This document shows positions 25,601 through 36,243 of a DNA stretch of 64,000 bases, piece after piece. This DNA comes from Dioscorea cayenensis subsp. rotundata (taxonomy: Eukaryota > Streptophyta > Magnoliopsida > Dioscoreales > Dioscoreaceae). The position numbers and the translations under genes are program-made. The DNA lies in contig NC_052489.1 of assembly GCF_009730915.1 (NCBI RefSeq), forward strand, positions 28,761,916 through 28,825,915. The letters run 5' to 3'. Under the pieces are notes generated by a model. That model made no database searches, was not told the origin of the DNA, and was given only the letters and a program-made list of their open reading frames with translations. Every line of letters starts with the position of its first letter. Positions within the stretch are counted from its first letter, which is position 1.

Positions 25601-25907
25601 AATACTGAACTATGTTATCATGTTCGAAACTGACTTAAAAGTGCGATCTCCTGAAAAAGAAGATATAATTAGTTAAGAGAATTACTGACCACAACAACCT
25701 TGCAGCATATGTACGACTAGATTTGAGAAGATTTAGTAAATTTAGCCACAAACAATAACAAATTAAAAATCAAAGTTCAAAAACTGCAACAGATAGAAGA
25801 CATATTAAGCATCACCTGTTCAAGCTGAATAATGCATTGGTTTGCATTGCTTCCTTGGTCCAGCAAAGATACTTCTTTAACCGCAAAGAAAAAACCATCA
25901 CTGCAAG
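22659..25907 (-). pseudogene. MAPKKK copy 2, exons 8 to 2 (pseudogene, main part)
   Basis: Exon equivalents on the - strand: 25900-25816 (exon 2), 25650-25587 (3), 24791-24634 (4), 24154-24079 (5), 23975-23916 (6), 23215-23108 (7), 22835-22659 (8). Splice sites and most of the kinase sequence are kept (AVKEVSLLDQ, DRNVVHR, DFGLAKE, WMAPE, DIWSLGC). Exon 3 is 64 bases instead of 63: an extra base at 25627-25629 shifts the frame into an early TGA. Exon 8 lacks three codons (DAR in copies 1 and 3). Exon 1 is separated by a retrotransposon inserted in intron 1 at 25912/25913 and is itself wrecked (43754-43900). It lies directly behind copy 1 without any gene B fragment. Dead as a kinase gene; antisense or regulatory RNA cannot be excluded. 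Confidence 0.9.
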
Positions 25908-25912
25908 TAAAG
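25908..25912. repeat. left target-site duplication TAAAG
   Basis: Five bases directly left of the LTR start. In copy 3 the uninterrupted intron reads CTGCAAGTAAAGATTATATT at this point. The matching right-hand TAAAG is at 43522-43526, immediately after the second gap. Confidence 0.85.
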
Positions 25913-26662
25913 TGATGCCGACCTCCACAAGTACCTGTACAACTGTAACCTTGATCTGAAGAAATACAATACTCGAGGATTTGATTAAACAACCAGGATC
26001 TCAGTGATCCCTTAACAACCAAACATCATAACTAAATACATTCAACTCCAAATACATAAGACTTAAAGACAACAGTGATACATAAAAGAGAGACCAGAGG
26101 CTGTTGCCTGGAGATCTCTTACCCTACGTCTCCCACCCGAGATGGAAGATGAACAGGAGAAGGATAAGAACCCGTGAATGCAAAATCATGCCCCAAGTAC
26201 CGAGGATGAGCTGTATTAATTCAGAGAGAATTGATACTGGGTCCGGATGTTGCCAAACAGCAGAGAGATTGGAGCTCTTCTCCCTTTCTCGCCACAAGGA
26301 CCAAAGAACCCCTGCTGCTTCCCTGTACCTGATAAAACAGTCCGGGGTAATTAACGTAATTTCCCTTCATCCCGTTTTTCCCTCCATCTGGCCAAACTTA
26401 TAATGTCAATATAGCCCTTCTCCTTTCAGTCAACCAACAGTAACGGACTGAGGGTAATTAATGTAAATTCACACTATTCAAATTCCTTGAATTTACCAGA
26501 ACGCCCTCCTCTATGTGAGTACCCACCTTTAACTGTAAGGGTGATTGCTGTCTTTTGTCTTCTCAGCAGTTCTCAGCAATTAAAACTCTTTCTCACTCCC
26601 AGCAATTCCCTCTTCACTTCTCCTATCTCCTGTTGCTGTTAAACTAATGTAGTTCTGTAACA
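25913..26662 (-). repeat. 3' LTR of the gypsy element (750 bp)
   Basis: On the - strand it begins TGTTACAGAAC next to the polypurine tract and ends GGCATCA at 25913. A 99-codon open frame inside it is identical in the other LTR and is not treated as a gene. Confidence 0.92.
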
Positions 26663-26666
26663 GTTA

Positions 26667-26677
26667 CCTCCCCCTCT
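26667..26677 (-). other. polypurine tract
   Basis: AGAGGGGGAGG on the - strand, four bases before the 3' LTR. This is the usual position for the plus-strand primer in LTR elements. Confidence 0.8.
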
Positions 26678-26691
26678 AGCAATCCTTGTCC

Positions 26692-29600
26692 TCAAGGATT
26701 TAATGAGCAGAAATCTGGAAACCGCTTCTGCAGCACATCGAAAAATTCCCAGGTAGCTTCTTCCGGTGACGAATCTGACCAATGCACTAATACCTTCACT
26801 CCAGCCTTGTTAAATCTTTTTGCCAATTGTCGATCTAGAATGGCTATAGGGGTTTTATGCCTTTCTGCAGTTTCATTCACAAAATTGGGCCAATTGGCTG
26901 TTGCTACTTGGTCACCGATTTTCTTCTTTAATTGGGAAATGTGGAAGACATTATGTATTCTGGCTTCAGCTGGCAGCTGCAGTCTATAGGCGACAGCACC
27001 TACCCTCTCCATCACTCTATACGGGCCAAAGAATTTGGGAGACAGTTTGTGATTCACTCTCTGAGCTACAGACATCTGTCTATAAGGTTTGAGCCTGATA
27101 TAAACTGTGTCACCTACCTCCAGTTCTTTGTCAGTTCTTCTTTTATCAGCTATCTGCTTCATTCTATTCCTGGCCTTGTTCAAATTTTCTTTCAGCAGCT
27201 TCAACATGTTCTCTCTTGACAACAAACTCCGATCCAGTAATTCCAGCTTTGAAGATGTGGTTTTATAGGGTAAATGTAATGGAGGGCTCTTACCATACAC
27301 TGCTTCAAAAGGAGAGACTTTAATGGAGGAATGATAACTACTATTGTACCACCACTCCGCCAATGGAAGCCATTTACCCCAGTCTTTTGGTTTCTCTCCT
27401 GTCATACATCGAAGGTATTGTTCTAAGCATCGGTTCACCACTTCTGTCTGCCCATCAGATTGTGGATGATATGCTGTAGAATAATTGAGCTTGACTCCTT
27501 GGAGTTTGAACAATTCCTTCCAGAATTGACTCAAAAATATTGGGTCCCTATCACTGACAATTGACTTCGGTAACCCATGTAGTCTGTAGAACTGATCCAA
27601 GAATAACTGAGCCACTGAGATGGCAGTGTATGGGTGGGATAGAGCAATGAAATGAGCATATTTACTCATCCTATCCACGATCACTAAGATGGCATCCTTA
27701 CCGTGCGAATTTGGAAGACCTGTAATGAAATCCATGCTGATATCCTCCCATATACCTTCCGGTATTGGCAAGGGTTGTAGGAGCCCTGCAGGAGAAGTAT
27801 TGTCTGGTTTGTTTTGCTGACAGATCACACAACACCTCACATACTCCTTAACGTCTCTTTTCATTCCTTTCCAATAGAAGTGGTCACTAATTCTTCTCCT
27901 AGTCGCTTCAGCTCCTGAATGCCCACCTGCAGAACTGTCATGAAATTCCTGTAGAATTAATTGTTTAATGGCATTATCACTGCCTATAACTAACTTTCCC
28001 TTCCTTTTAAGCTGTTCTTGTGCCCACTCAAAATGTTGGTAACTCTGATCTCCTTGCTGCAGCTGTTGTATAATTTGCTTCAGCTCTGGATCTTCTTCCC
28101 ACTGCTTCTGAATTTTTTCCCACAGTTCTGACTTCACAGAAGATAAAACAGCTAGGCTTGGTCTTCGAGACAATGCATCTGCTACTACATTGTCCTTCCC
28201 CTTTTTGTATATGATTTCAAAGTCATATCCCATGAGCTTGGCTAACCATTTTTGCTGCATAGGGGTGGAAATTCTCTGCTGGATGAGAAACTTAAGACTT
28301 TGATGGTCAGTTTTGATCTTGAAGTGCCTTCCCAAGAGGTAGGGTCTCCACTTCTGTAAGGCCAACACAATGGCCAACATCTCCTTCTCATAGATGGAGA
28401 GAGGTTTATGTCTCTCTGCTAATGCTTTGCTCATATAAGCAATGGGATTGCCATGCTGCATCAGGACAGCACCTACCCCCTCATCGCAAGCATCAGTTTC
28501 TACCACAAACTCCTCTTTAAAATTGGGAAGGGCAAGCAGTGGCTTGGTTACCATCATTTTTCTGAGCTCATAAAAAGCTTTGGTGCTGTCTTCATTCCAG
28601 TTAAAATTGTTCTTCTTCAGCAATTCAGTTAAGGGCCTGGATAGCAAGCCATACCCTTTGATGAATCTTCTATAGTAACCTGTCAAACCTAGGAAGGCCC
28701 TCAGCTCCCTGATATTCTTAGGAATGGGCCAACTGTCAATGGCTTCAATTTTGGTTGGGTCCATCTCTACTCCCTGGCGTGTGATCACATGCCCAAGATA
28801 ATCAATCTTAGTGGTGGCAAAGGTACATTTACTCTTCTTTGCATATAGTTGATTGCTCCTAAGGACCTCCAGCACTGCTTCCAAGTGTTGCAAGTGAATC
28901 TCCCAGCTGTTGCTGTACACCAGGATGTCATCAAAGAATACTAATACAAATTTCCTCAGGAATTCTTTGAAAATTTTGTTCATGAGACTCTGAAATGTAG
29001 ATGGGGCATTTGTGAGCCCAAAAGGCATCACTAAGAACTCATAGTGACCCTCATGGGTGCGAAAAGCAGTTTTGTTAACATCTTGCTCATCCATTCTAAT
29101 TTGGTGATAACCTGACCTGAGATCCAGCTTGGAGAAGTACTCAGCACCATGTAATTCATCCAAGAGTTCTTCAATGAGGGGAATTGGAAACTTATCCTTC
29201 ACGGTCTTCTCATTAATAGCCCTGTAATCAATGCAAAGCCTCCAGCTATTGTCTTTCTTTCTAACCAACACGATGGGTGCAGAAAATGGACTTAAGCTAG
29301 GCCTGATGATTCCCTTGCTCATCATCTCCTTGACCATGTCCTCTATGATATTCTTCTGAAATGCTGGATACCGGTATGGTCTAACACTGATGGGATTGGT
29401 CCCTTCCTTCAAGATGATTTTGTGATCATGGGATCTTACTGGAGGTAGTTGATCCACTTCCCTAAAAATATCTTCATATGATTGCAGTAACTGATCCAGC
29501 TGTGCCTGATTAACTGCAGGTAATGACACCCGTTCCTGATTGGGTCTCCTCTCTTCACTTTGACTTTCTGGAATCACCACCAAGGAACATAGCTTTGCTT

Positions 29601-31164
29601 GACATAATTCAGGTGGAAGGTGTAATGATTTAATCAATGACTTGCATTGCATCATCTGCATTCTCGGCTGGGGAGATCCTCTTAGAACCACCCTTTTATT
29701 GTTAACCCTGAATTCCATTCTCAATTCTTTGAAATTCCACAGTATAGACCCCAACAATATCAGCCACTGTATTCCCAGCACCATTTGACAGCCCTCTAGG
29801 GGTAACACCATAAGATCTGATTTAAACTCCACACCCTGCATTTTCCACCTTAACTCTGAACACCCTTTGTCACATTTAAGCTTCTCCCCGTTAGCAACCA
29901 CCACTGTCATAGGAGAGTGATCAACCATCTTACACCCCAACTGCTGAGCTGTGAATAGATCAATAAAATTGTGTGTGCTTCCTGTGTCGATGAGGATGTG
30001 TATTTTCTGCCCATTCACTGACCCACTGACCTTCATTGTGTTATAATCCGCCAATGTCTGGATACCCGATAGAGCTTTCATAGAAATGATAGCTGAGGTT
30101 TCTTCATTGGGTTCAACATCTTCTCTTGATTCATTGATGTCAATTTCTTCTTCCTCATCAATTTCATCATCACCCACTACCTCCAGACTGTATAATTTCT
30201 TCATTTTGCAAGTGTGGCCTGCGGTGTACTTCTCATCACACCAATAACACAACCCCTTCCTTCTCTTCTCTTCTAGCTCCCCACTAGACAATTTCTTGAA
30301 TGGTCTGAACCCCATTCCTTTAGAATTTTTATTTGTATCCTCTACTGAATTGGATCCAGGAAACTTCTTGGAGTTTGGTAGCGAGGGTACACTTCCCATT
30401 CTCAGAACAGGCTTCCCCCTTTTAAGGGCATTTTCTATGGCTATCTCCTGTATTTTTGCCAAGCTGATAGCTTCTTGTAAGTTTGCAGGCCTGAGCAATT
30501 TGATAGTATCCTTAATTTCTCCCTTGAGCCCACCCATGAACAAACTCAGAATGTGGCCATCCGAGAGTTCAATTCTGTTAAGGAGTTCTTCAAACTTGAT
30601 CAGGTAGCTGTGAACCGATCCCAATTGCTTCAGATCTTTCAGTTCTTCCATAGGATCATAATGCAACTCACTGCCAAACCTGGTATCTAGCTGTGTTATA
30701 TACTCCTCCCAACTGGGAGAGTTCACCCCGCCTTTACTCCTCAAGTAGTTCTGATGCCACTGCAGTGCAGCTCCTTCCAAGTGCAGTGAAGCTATTTTAA
30801 CCTTGATACCATCTGGGGTTTCATCAAACTCGAAGAACTGCTCGCATTTGAACAGCCAATCATAAATATGATCTCCATTAAACCTGGGAAATTCCAGTTT
30901 TGTTAACTTTGGCCTGATGGATTTGAGATAAGACAGCTCCTTCTCAGTTCTGCCTGGTCCCCCGGCCGCACTTGGGACAGGATCACTTCCCCTAGGTTGC
31001 AAGTTCAATAATAGGGTGCGTAGTCCATTGATGTCCCTGTCTTGCTTCTCCCTCATCTCTTGCATATCCTTGTCATGTTTCTCTGCTTGTTTCTCAACAG
31101 TTTCTCTTAAGAAACCCTTCAGAGTCTCTTCCATCTTCTTAAGCTCCTGATTTCTGGTCTCCAT
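26692..31164 (-). CDS. gag-pol polyprotein of the gypsy element, intact (1490 aa)
   Basis: A single frame without stop. The open frame extends upstream through the primer-binding site into the LTR; the first ATG inside the element (31164, METRNQELKK) is preferred. Domains by rough residue number: coiled basic start (1-60); gag (90-260); a knuckle-like CYWCDEKYTAGHTC (about 315); aspartic protease with DTGS (about 395). Next come reverse transcriptase with FFDDILVYS (about 745), RNase H with TDACDEG (about 890), and integrase with an HHCC finger (about 1080-1120). The integrase D,D..E residues sit in MDFITG, SDRDP and GQTEV (about 1145, 1205, 1240). After these come a GPY/F module (FFGPYR) and a C-terminal chromodomain-like end (VLVHWSDSSPEEATWE). 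This order is that of plant Ty3/gypsy chromoviruses. It is probably competent for movement; the family name is not assigned. Confidence 0.95.
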   Translation of the reverse strand: METRNQELKKMEETLKGFLRETVEKQAEKHDKDMQEMREKQDRDINGLRTLLLNLQPRGSDPVPSAAGGPGRTEKELSYLKSIRPKLTKLEFPRFNGDHIYDWLFKCEQFFEFDETPDGIKVKIASLHLEGAALQWHQNYLRSKGGVNSPSWEEYITQLDTRFGSELHYDPMEELKDLKQLGSVHSYLIKFEELLNRIELSDGHILSLFMGGLKGEIKDTIKLLRPANLQEAISLAKIQEIAIENALKRGKPVLRMGSVPSLPNSKKFPGSNSVEDTNKNSKGMGFRPFKKLSSGELEEKRRKGLCYWCDEKYTAGHTCKMKKLYSLEVVGDDEIDEEEEIDINESREDVEPNEETSAIISMKALSGIQTLADYNTMKVSGSVNGQKIHILIDTGSTHNFIDLFTAQQLGCKMVDHSPMTVVVANGEKLKCDKGCSELRWKMQGVEFKSDLMVLPLEGCQMVLGIQWLILLGSILWNFKELRMEFRVNNKRVVLRGSPQPRMQMMQCKSLIKSLHLPPELCQAKLCSLVVIPESQSEERRPNQERVSLPAVNQAQLDQLLQSYEDIFREVDQLPPVRSHDHKIILKEGTNPISVRPYRYPAFQKNIIEDMVKEMMSKGIIRPSLSPFSAPIVLVRKKDNSWRLCIDYRAINEKTVKDKFPIPLIEELLDELHGAEYFSKLDLRSGYHQIRMDEQDVNKTAFRTHEGHYEFLVMPFGLTNAPSTFQSLMNKIFKEFLRKFVLVFFDDILVYSNSWEIHLQHLEAVLEVLRSNQLYAKKSKCTFATTKIDYLGHVITRQGVEMDPTKIEAIDSWPIPKNIRELRAFLGLTGYYRRFIKGYGLLSRPLTELLKKNNFNWNEDSTKAFYELRKMMVTKPLLALPNFKEEFVVETDACDEGVGAVLMQHGNPIAYMSKALAERHKPLSIYEKEMLAIVLALQKWRPYLLGRHFKIKTDHQSLKFLIQQRISTPMQQKWLAKLMGYDFEIIYKKGKDNVVADALSRRPSLAVLSSVKSELWEKIQKQWEEDPELKQIIQQLQQGDQSYQHFEWAQEQLKRKGKLVIGSDNAIKQLILQEFHDSSAGGHSGAEATRRRISDHFYWKGMKRDVKEYVRCCVICQQNKPDNTSPAGLLQPLPIPEGIWEDISMDFITGLPNSHGKDAILVIVDRMSKYAHFIALSHPYTAISVAQLFLDQFYRLHGLPKSIVSDRDPIFLSQFWKELFKLQGVKLNYSTAYHPQSDGQTEVVNRCLEQYLRCMTGEKPKDWGKWLPLAEWWYNSSYHSSIKVSPFEAVYGKSPPLHLPYKTTSSKLELLDRSLLSRENMLKLLKENLNKARNRMKQIADKRRTDKELEVGDTVYIRLKPYRQMSVAQRVNHKLSPKFFGPYRVMERVGAVAYRLQLPAEARIHNVFHISQLKKKIGDQVATANWPNFVNETAERHKTPIAILDRQLAKRFNKAGVKVLVHWSDSSPEEATWEFFDVLQKRFPDFCSLNP

Positions 31165-31180
31165 CACAGTAGTCTCACCT

Positions 31181-31191
31181 CTCTGATACCA
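31181..31191 (-). other. primer-binding site (initiator Met tRNA)
   Basis: TGGTATCAGAG on the - strand, two bases inside the 5' LTR. It is the standard complement of the 3' end of plant initiator methionine tRNA. Confidence 0.9.
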
Positions 31192-31193
31192 GT

Positions 31194-31924
31194 TGATGCC
31201 GACCTCCACAAGTACCTGTACAACTGTAACCTTGATCTGAAGAAATACAATACTCGAGGATTTGATTAAACAACCAGGATCTCAGTGATCCCTTAACAAC
31301 CAAACATCATAACTAAATACATTCAACTCCAAATACATAAGACTTAAAGACAACAGTGATACATAAAAGAGAGACCAGAGGCTGTTGCCTGGAGATCTCT
31401 TACCCTACGTCTCCCACCCGAGATGGAAGATGAACAGGAGAAGGATAAGAACCCGTGAATGCAAAATCATGCCCCAAGTACCGAGGATGAGCTGTATTAA
31501 TTCAGAGAGAATTGATACTGGGTCCGGATGTTGCCAAACAGCAGAGAGATTGGAGCTCTTCTCCCTTTCTCGCCACAAGGACCAAAGAACCCCTGCTGCT
31601 TCCCTGTACCTGATAAAACAGTCCGGGGTAATTAACGTAATTTCCCTTCATCCCGTTTTTCCCTCCATCTGGCCAAACTTATAATGTCAATATAGCCCTT
31701 CTCCTTTCAGTCAACCAACAGTAACGGACTGAGGGTAATTAATGTAAATTCACACTATTCAAATTCCTTGAATTTACCAGAACGCCCTCCTCTATGTGAG
31801 TACCCACCTTTAACTGTAAGGGTGATTGCTGTCTTTTGTCTTCTCAGCAGTTCTCAGCAATTAAAACTCTTTCTCACTCCCAGCAATTCCCTCTTCACTT
31901 CTCCTATCTCCTGTTGCTGTTAAA
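31194..31924 (-). repeat. 5' LTR of the gypsy element (incomplete at gap)
   Basis: 731 bases matching 25913-26643 without visible difference. By comparison only about 19 terminal bases are missing in the gap. Confidence 0.92.
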
Positions 31925-32924
31925 NNNNNNNNNNNNNNNNNNNNNNNNNNNNNNNNNNNNNNNNNNNNNNNNNNNNNNNNNNNNNNNNNNNNNNNNNNNN
32001 NNNNNNNNNNNNNNNNNNNNNNNNNNNNNNNNNNNNNNNNNNNNNNNNNNNNNNNNNNNNNNNNNNNNNNNNNNNNNNNNNNNNNNNNNNNNNNNNNNNN
32101 NNNNNNNNNNNNNNNNNNNNNNNNNNNNNNNNNNNNNNNNNNNNNNNNNNNNNNNNNNNNNNNNNNNNNNNNNNNNNNNNNNNNNNNNNNNNNNNNNNNN
32201 NNNNNNNNNNNNNNNNNNNNNNNNNNNNNNNNNNNNNNNNNNNNNNNNNNNNNNNNNNNNNNNNNNNNNNNNNNNNNNNNNNNNNNNNNNNNNNNNNNNN
32301 NNNNNNNNNNNNNNNNNNNNNNNNNNNNNNNNNNNNNNNNNNNNNNNNNNNNNNNNNNNNNNNNNNNNNNNNNNNNNNNNNNNNNNNNNNNNNNNNNNNN
32401 NNNNNNNNNNNNNNNNNNNNNNNNNNNNNNNNNNNNNNNNNNNNNNNNNNNNNNNNNNNNNNNNNNNNNNNNNNNNNNNNNNNNNNNNNNNNNNNNNNNN
32501 NNNNNNNNNNNNNNNNNNNNNNNNNNNNNNNNNNNNNNNNNNNNNNNNNNNNNNNNNNNNNNNNNNNNNNNNNNNNNNNNNNNNNNNNNNNNNNNNNNNN
32601 NNNNNNNNNNNNNNNNNNNNNNNNNNNNNNNNNNNNNNNNNNNNNNNNNNNNNNNNNNNNNNNNNNNNNNNNNNNNNNNNNNNNNNNNNNNNNNNNNNNN
32701 NNNNNNNNNNNNNNNNNNNNNNNNNNNNNNNNNNNNNNNNNNNNNNNNNNNNNNNNNNNNNNNNNNNNNNNNNNNNNNNNNNNNNNNNNNNNNNNNNNNN
32801 NNNNNNNNNNNNNNNNNNNNNNNNNNNNNNNNNNNNNNNNNNNNNNNNNNNNNNNNNNNNNNNNNNNNNNNNNNNNNNNNNNNNNNNNNNNNNNNNNNNN
32901 NNNNNNNNNNNNNNNNNNNNNNNN
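31925..32924. other. assembly gap, 1000 N
   Basis: Exactly 1000 N, a conventional unknown-size spacer. Open frames reading through it are artefacts. Confidence 1.
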
Positions 32925-32936
32925 GAGAGAATATAA

Positions 32937-32973
<37 letters not shown>

Positions 32974-33548
32974 TAGTTCAGTCTTTTGGGCCTTTCTAAA
33001 AAGTTGCCTATGTCTAATGAAAGGATGGACTTTTATGGCCCATGATGCAAAAGAGTCCATAAAAACTCCATGAGAAATCATATAAAGCGAAAAGAAAATT
33101 GCTGATGTATTGTTTGACGTATTGTTATAGGTCCAAATGTATTATTCACATTGACTTCTATCTAGTGATTATGTTATTTTATTTTATTTTAAAAAAGTGG
33201 ATAGAACGCACACCACTAAAATAAAAGAGAGTACAAAACAGTGAATAGAGAAGAGATTAACAAAAAGAAAAAGAATAAAGAGAATAGAATGACAAATCCG
33301 ATGGTAGACTAACTTAAAAACCAAAACCCACAAGAGTGGCGGAGAACGAGGAGGACCCCGCCGGGTTCTAGAGGAAAAGTCACATCGACTCGTCTTTAAA
33401 TGAGTGGCTCGTTGAGGTCGCTAGTTGGCCGGATGCCAAGGCTAGGAAGCAGGGATCCTGCGAAGGTGAGACTCTCTTAATCTTGGGGATAGTCTCTTCT
33501 ACGAGTACTTAATTGATTCTAGAGCTACATGAATTCAGGAGAAAAGGC
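32925..33548. other. start of the inserted contig
   Basis: Begins with an (ATA/ATT)n microsatellite (about 32936-32973) followed by unassigned non-coding sequence up to the left LTR of the next element. No gene. None of it resembles the MAPKKK array on either side. Confidence 0.6.
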
Positions 33549-36243
33549 AGTACTACCGAGACCTTTGGATCACTGTTGGAAAATATATTCGAGGTATTAC
33601 TACGATTCTGATAGGAATTTTTTTCTACGGGAGTAACCTTGTGGAGAAACCCCTAAGTGGAAAGAACAAGGACCTAAGTGTGAAAGTTTATAAAAGATTT
33701 TTGGGTTAAAGAGTAATAGAAAAAGGATTGATATAAAAATGTTTACGGCATCCAAGGACTGAAAGGTAAGATGGAAGAGATCTTTTTGAAATGTTGTACT
33801 ATAATCCAAGGACCATTGGATAATTTAGAAGGATCTTTTGAGAATACTATTTTTGTAATTCAGGGACCATTCATGAGTTTTTCAGGGACTGTTTTTGTAA
33901 GGAATTATGTTTTGAGGGACTAAAATGTAAATTTCGGCTGAAAGTTAAATTTGGAGAAAAAAATCTAGAGCTTGAGTGTTGTTCATCTTCTTCTCACCAT
34001 TTTTGCTACTGAGTAACCCGAGAGTTAAAATGAAGAAATGGGAAGAAATTTGAGGTTTTAAGGAGAGGACTTGGAGATCGTCGGAGGGAGGCTCATGGGA
34101 GGGATGACTAGCTTAGTAGAAGCTTCCTTGTATTGTTTTTGGCAAGTGTATGCATGTATGTATAAATATGTATTTTTGGTTGGATTGGATGAAAATGATT
34201 ATGGATTTGAATGTATATTGATGAGGATGACAAAGTAATTGTTGTGAAATTATTTTTGTGTTGAAAACCTTGTATTTGTGATGGAAATTGCTTGAAATGG
34301 AGATGAGATTGCCGGAATTACTGTAGCAATTACTGTAGCACCGAGATTAGGGTTTGGTTTGGTTAATTAAATTGGTGATGATGATGATTAAGGTGTTAAT
34401 GATGATGGTTAGATTGAAATGGGTTGAGTTAGCCAAGTTGATTTGGTTGGATCAAACCAAGTTGGAATTGAATTGGTTGAATTGAATTGATTTGGTTGAG
34501 TTGGGCTTGATCAAATCAAGTTGAGATGGTTTGGGTTTGGTTCAGTGATTTGGGCTAGGGTTTTGGGCTGAACCAAGTTGGTTCAATGGATTTTTGAATA
34601 AGAATTGGGTTGGTTCAAGCTGGTTCAGTGAAATTGAGTTTGGTTCAGTGCAATTAAGCTTGGTTCAGTGGAATTAAGGTTTGTTCAGATTGATTCGAGC
34701 AGTGTTTACCCTAAATTTAGTTGGTTTTAAGTGCAATTGAAAGCCGAGTTGGATAATGCAAGGTCGGGGTTTTAACCGATTGGAGTGAGTGGGCCCCGAT
34801 AGAGTCTATTGTTGTTTATTGTATTTTTATTTTTGGGTTTAAATGTGTTATTTATTTTTTTATTATATTATTCTTGTTAGGTGTTGTTCAGTCTTGGGAG
34901 AGAGTTCCGGGGTCTAGCAAGGAACCCAAGGACACTGGGTGAGTTGGTAGTGGCTATTATTTTTAAATAATTGATTAATTATTATTATTTTTGAAATAAT
35001 CATTTAATGGCTAGTATTTTGGAAATAATTATTTAAGTATTTCATTTTATCATGTTTAATTTGCGTATAAGGTTAAAATATACGTATATTTACTTGCCGT
35101 TGATGTTCCTGACAATCGTATTGATACATCGGGTTTGGTATAATTATACGTGATTTGTGAATAGTGAAAAATACATGTATATGTGATTTAATTATTCAAT
35201 TCATGTATTTATTTTTTTGATGGTTATATATGCTTTGATTTGGAATGATTTGTGAAATCATGTGAGCATTTTAAAATGTTTTACCAACAATATTTGTGGA
35301 ATTGGTTTTCATTCTGGCGTAGGAATGGTATTTTTGTATTTGGATTTTCTTGATATTATGCATGTATCGTCTTGTGAATGTCTCGGATAAGGACCATGTG
35401 ATATGATTTACTCGGATTTGTATTGTTCTTTGCATCTACATGTTGGTTTTGGATGGTGACGGGGGCTAAGGCCCGACTCTGCGATAGTGGGTTCCCACGG
35501 GCCGGCCTTTAGAGGTGGCGTGGTGGACTCGATTGTTGATTGGTCGGGATCGGGTGGGAGGCGTAGAGCCACGATTGGATGATACATCGGGATCCGGGGT
35601 CACCACACGGAGCAGATGGGCCAGCGTCGAGTGCGAAGACCTTGGCGGCTCCCAAACCCTAGTCATGACTGGCGGCTAAGTCGGGGAGAGTTTTCGGGGC
35701 TATGGATTTGAGAATGGTTTTATATTATCGGTTATTTTGACATTGATTTATGATGAATTTATGTTTCAAAAAGTTCTTTAAAAATGTATTTTTGCTAGAA
35801 TTCTAGTATTTTTGGAAAAAGTTGGAAAATTATTTAAGCGAGTTGGTATTTATATACTTTATATACTGATTTGTATTTTAGTATTTGAAATTATTAAGCC
35901 ACTCTGAGCCAGTGAATGTCTTTGTAGTGCGGGGAGCATGACCCTAGATTGCACGATCGAGTATAGAGCTAGTCGGGGGTTGAGTCCGGGGACTGCAGTG
36001 GGTCCCTCGTTTCTTTCTTTCTTCTTATTGGTGTCAGTGATCTTGTAGCGGTTGTACCCATAATTGAAATAATTATATTTATTGTATTTATGTATTTGAA
36101 CACTGTACTTGGTGAAAAAAATTGTAAATTAGTGATTTGTAGAGTGCGCTTTTTGTTTAAAAGCAGGGGTGTCGGTTTCAGGTTAAAAGGGAATTTTAGC
36201 GATGGGTGCCACATTTACCTCGGTAGAAGGGGTGGGTGTGACA
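33549..36243 (+). repeat. left LTR of the long-LTR element
   Basis: Homologous throughout to 37847-40538. It includes a pair of TTACTGTAGCA motifs (about 34318-34340) and a run of TTGGTTCAGTG-type units (about 34530-34690). No coding sequence. Confidence 0.85.

Larger units (their letters stand above)
25913..31924 (-). mobile_element. full-length Ty3/gypsy LTR retrotransposon (chromovirus-like)
   Basis: Element of about 6.03 kb on the - strand, cut at its last about 19 bases by the gap at 31925. It has two LTRs of about 750 bp beginning TG and ending CA, and a primer-binding site complementary to initiator-methionine tRNA (31181-31191). It also has a polypurine tract (26667-26677) and one uninterrupted gag-pol frame. 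The two LTRs run with a constant offset of 5281 and I see no substitution over 731 bp, so the insertion is very recent. It sits in intron 1 of MAPKKK copy 2. Confidence 0.95.

Noticed and set aside
26104..26403. 99-aa open frame repeated identically at 31385-31684
   Set aside because: It lies wholly inside the LTRs, so its duplication is that of the LTR and gives no support for a gene.
31836..33081. Long open frames on both strands across the first gap
   Set aside because: They consist almost entirely of unknown residues from the 1000 N and have no biological meaning.
35466..35666. Short open frames in the G+C-richer part of the long LTR (also 39697-40008)
   Set aside because: They differ between the two LTR copies by frameshifts and are not conserved as protein.
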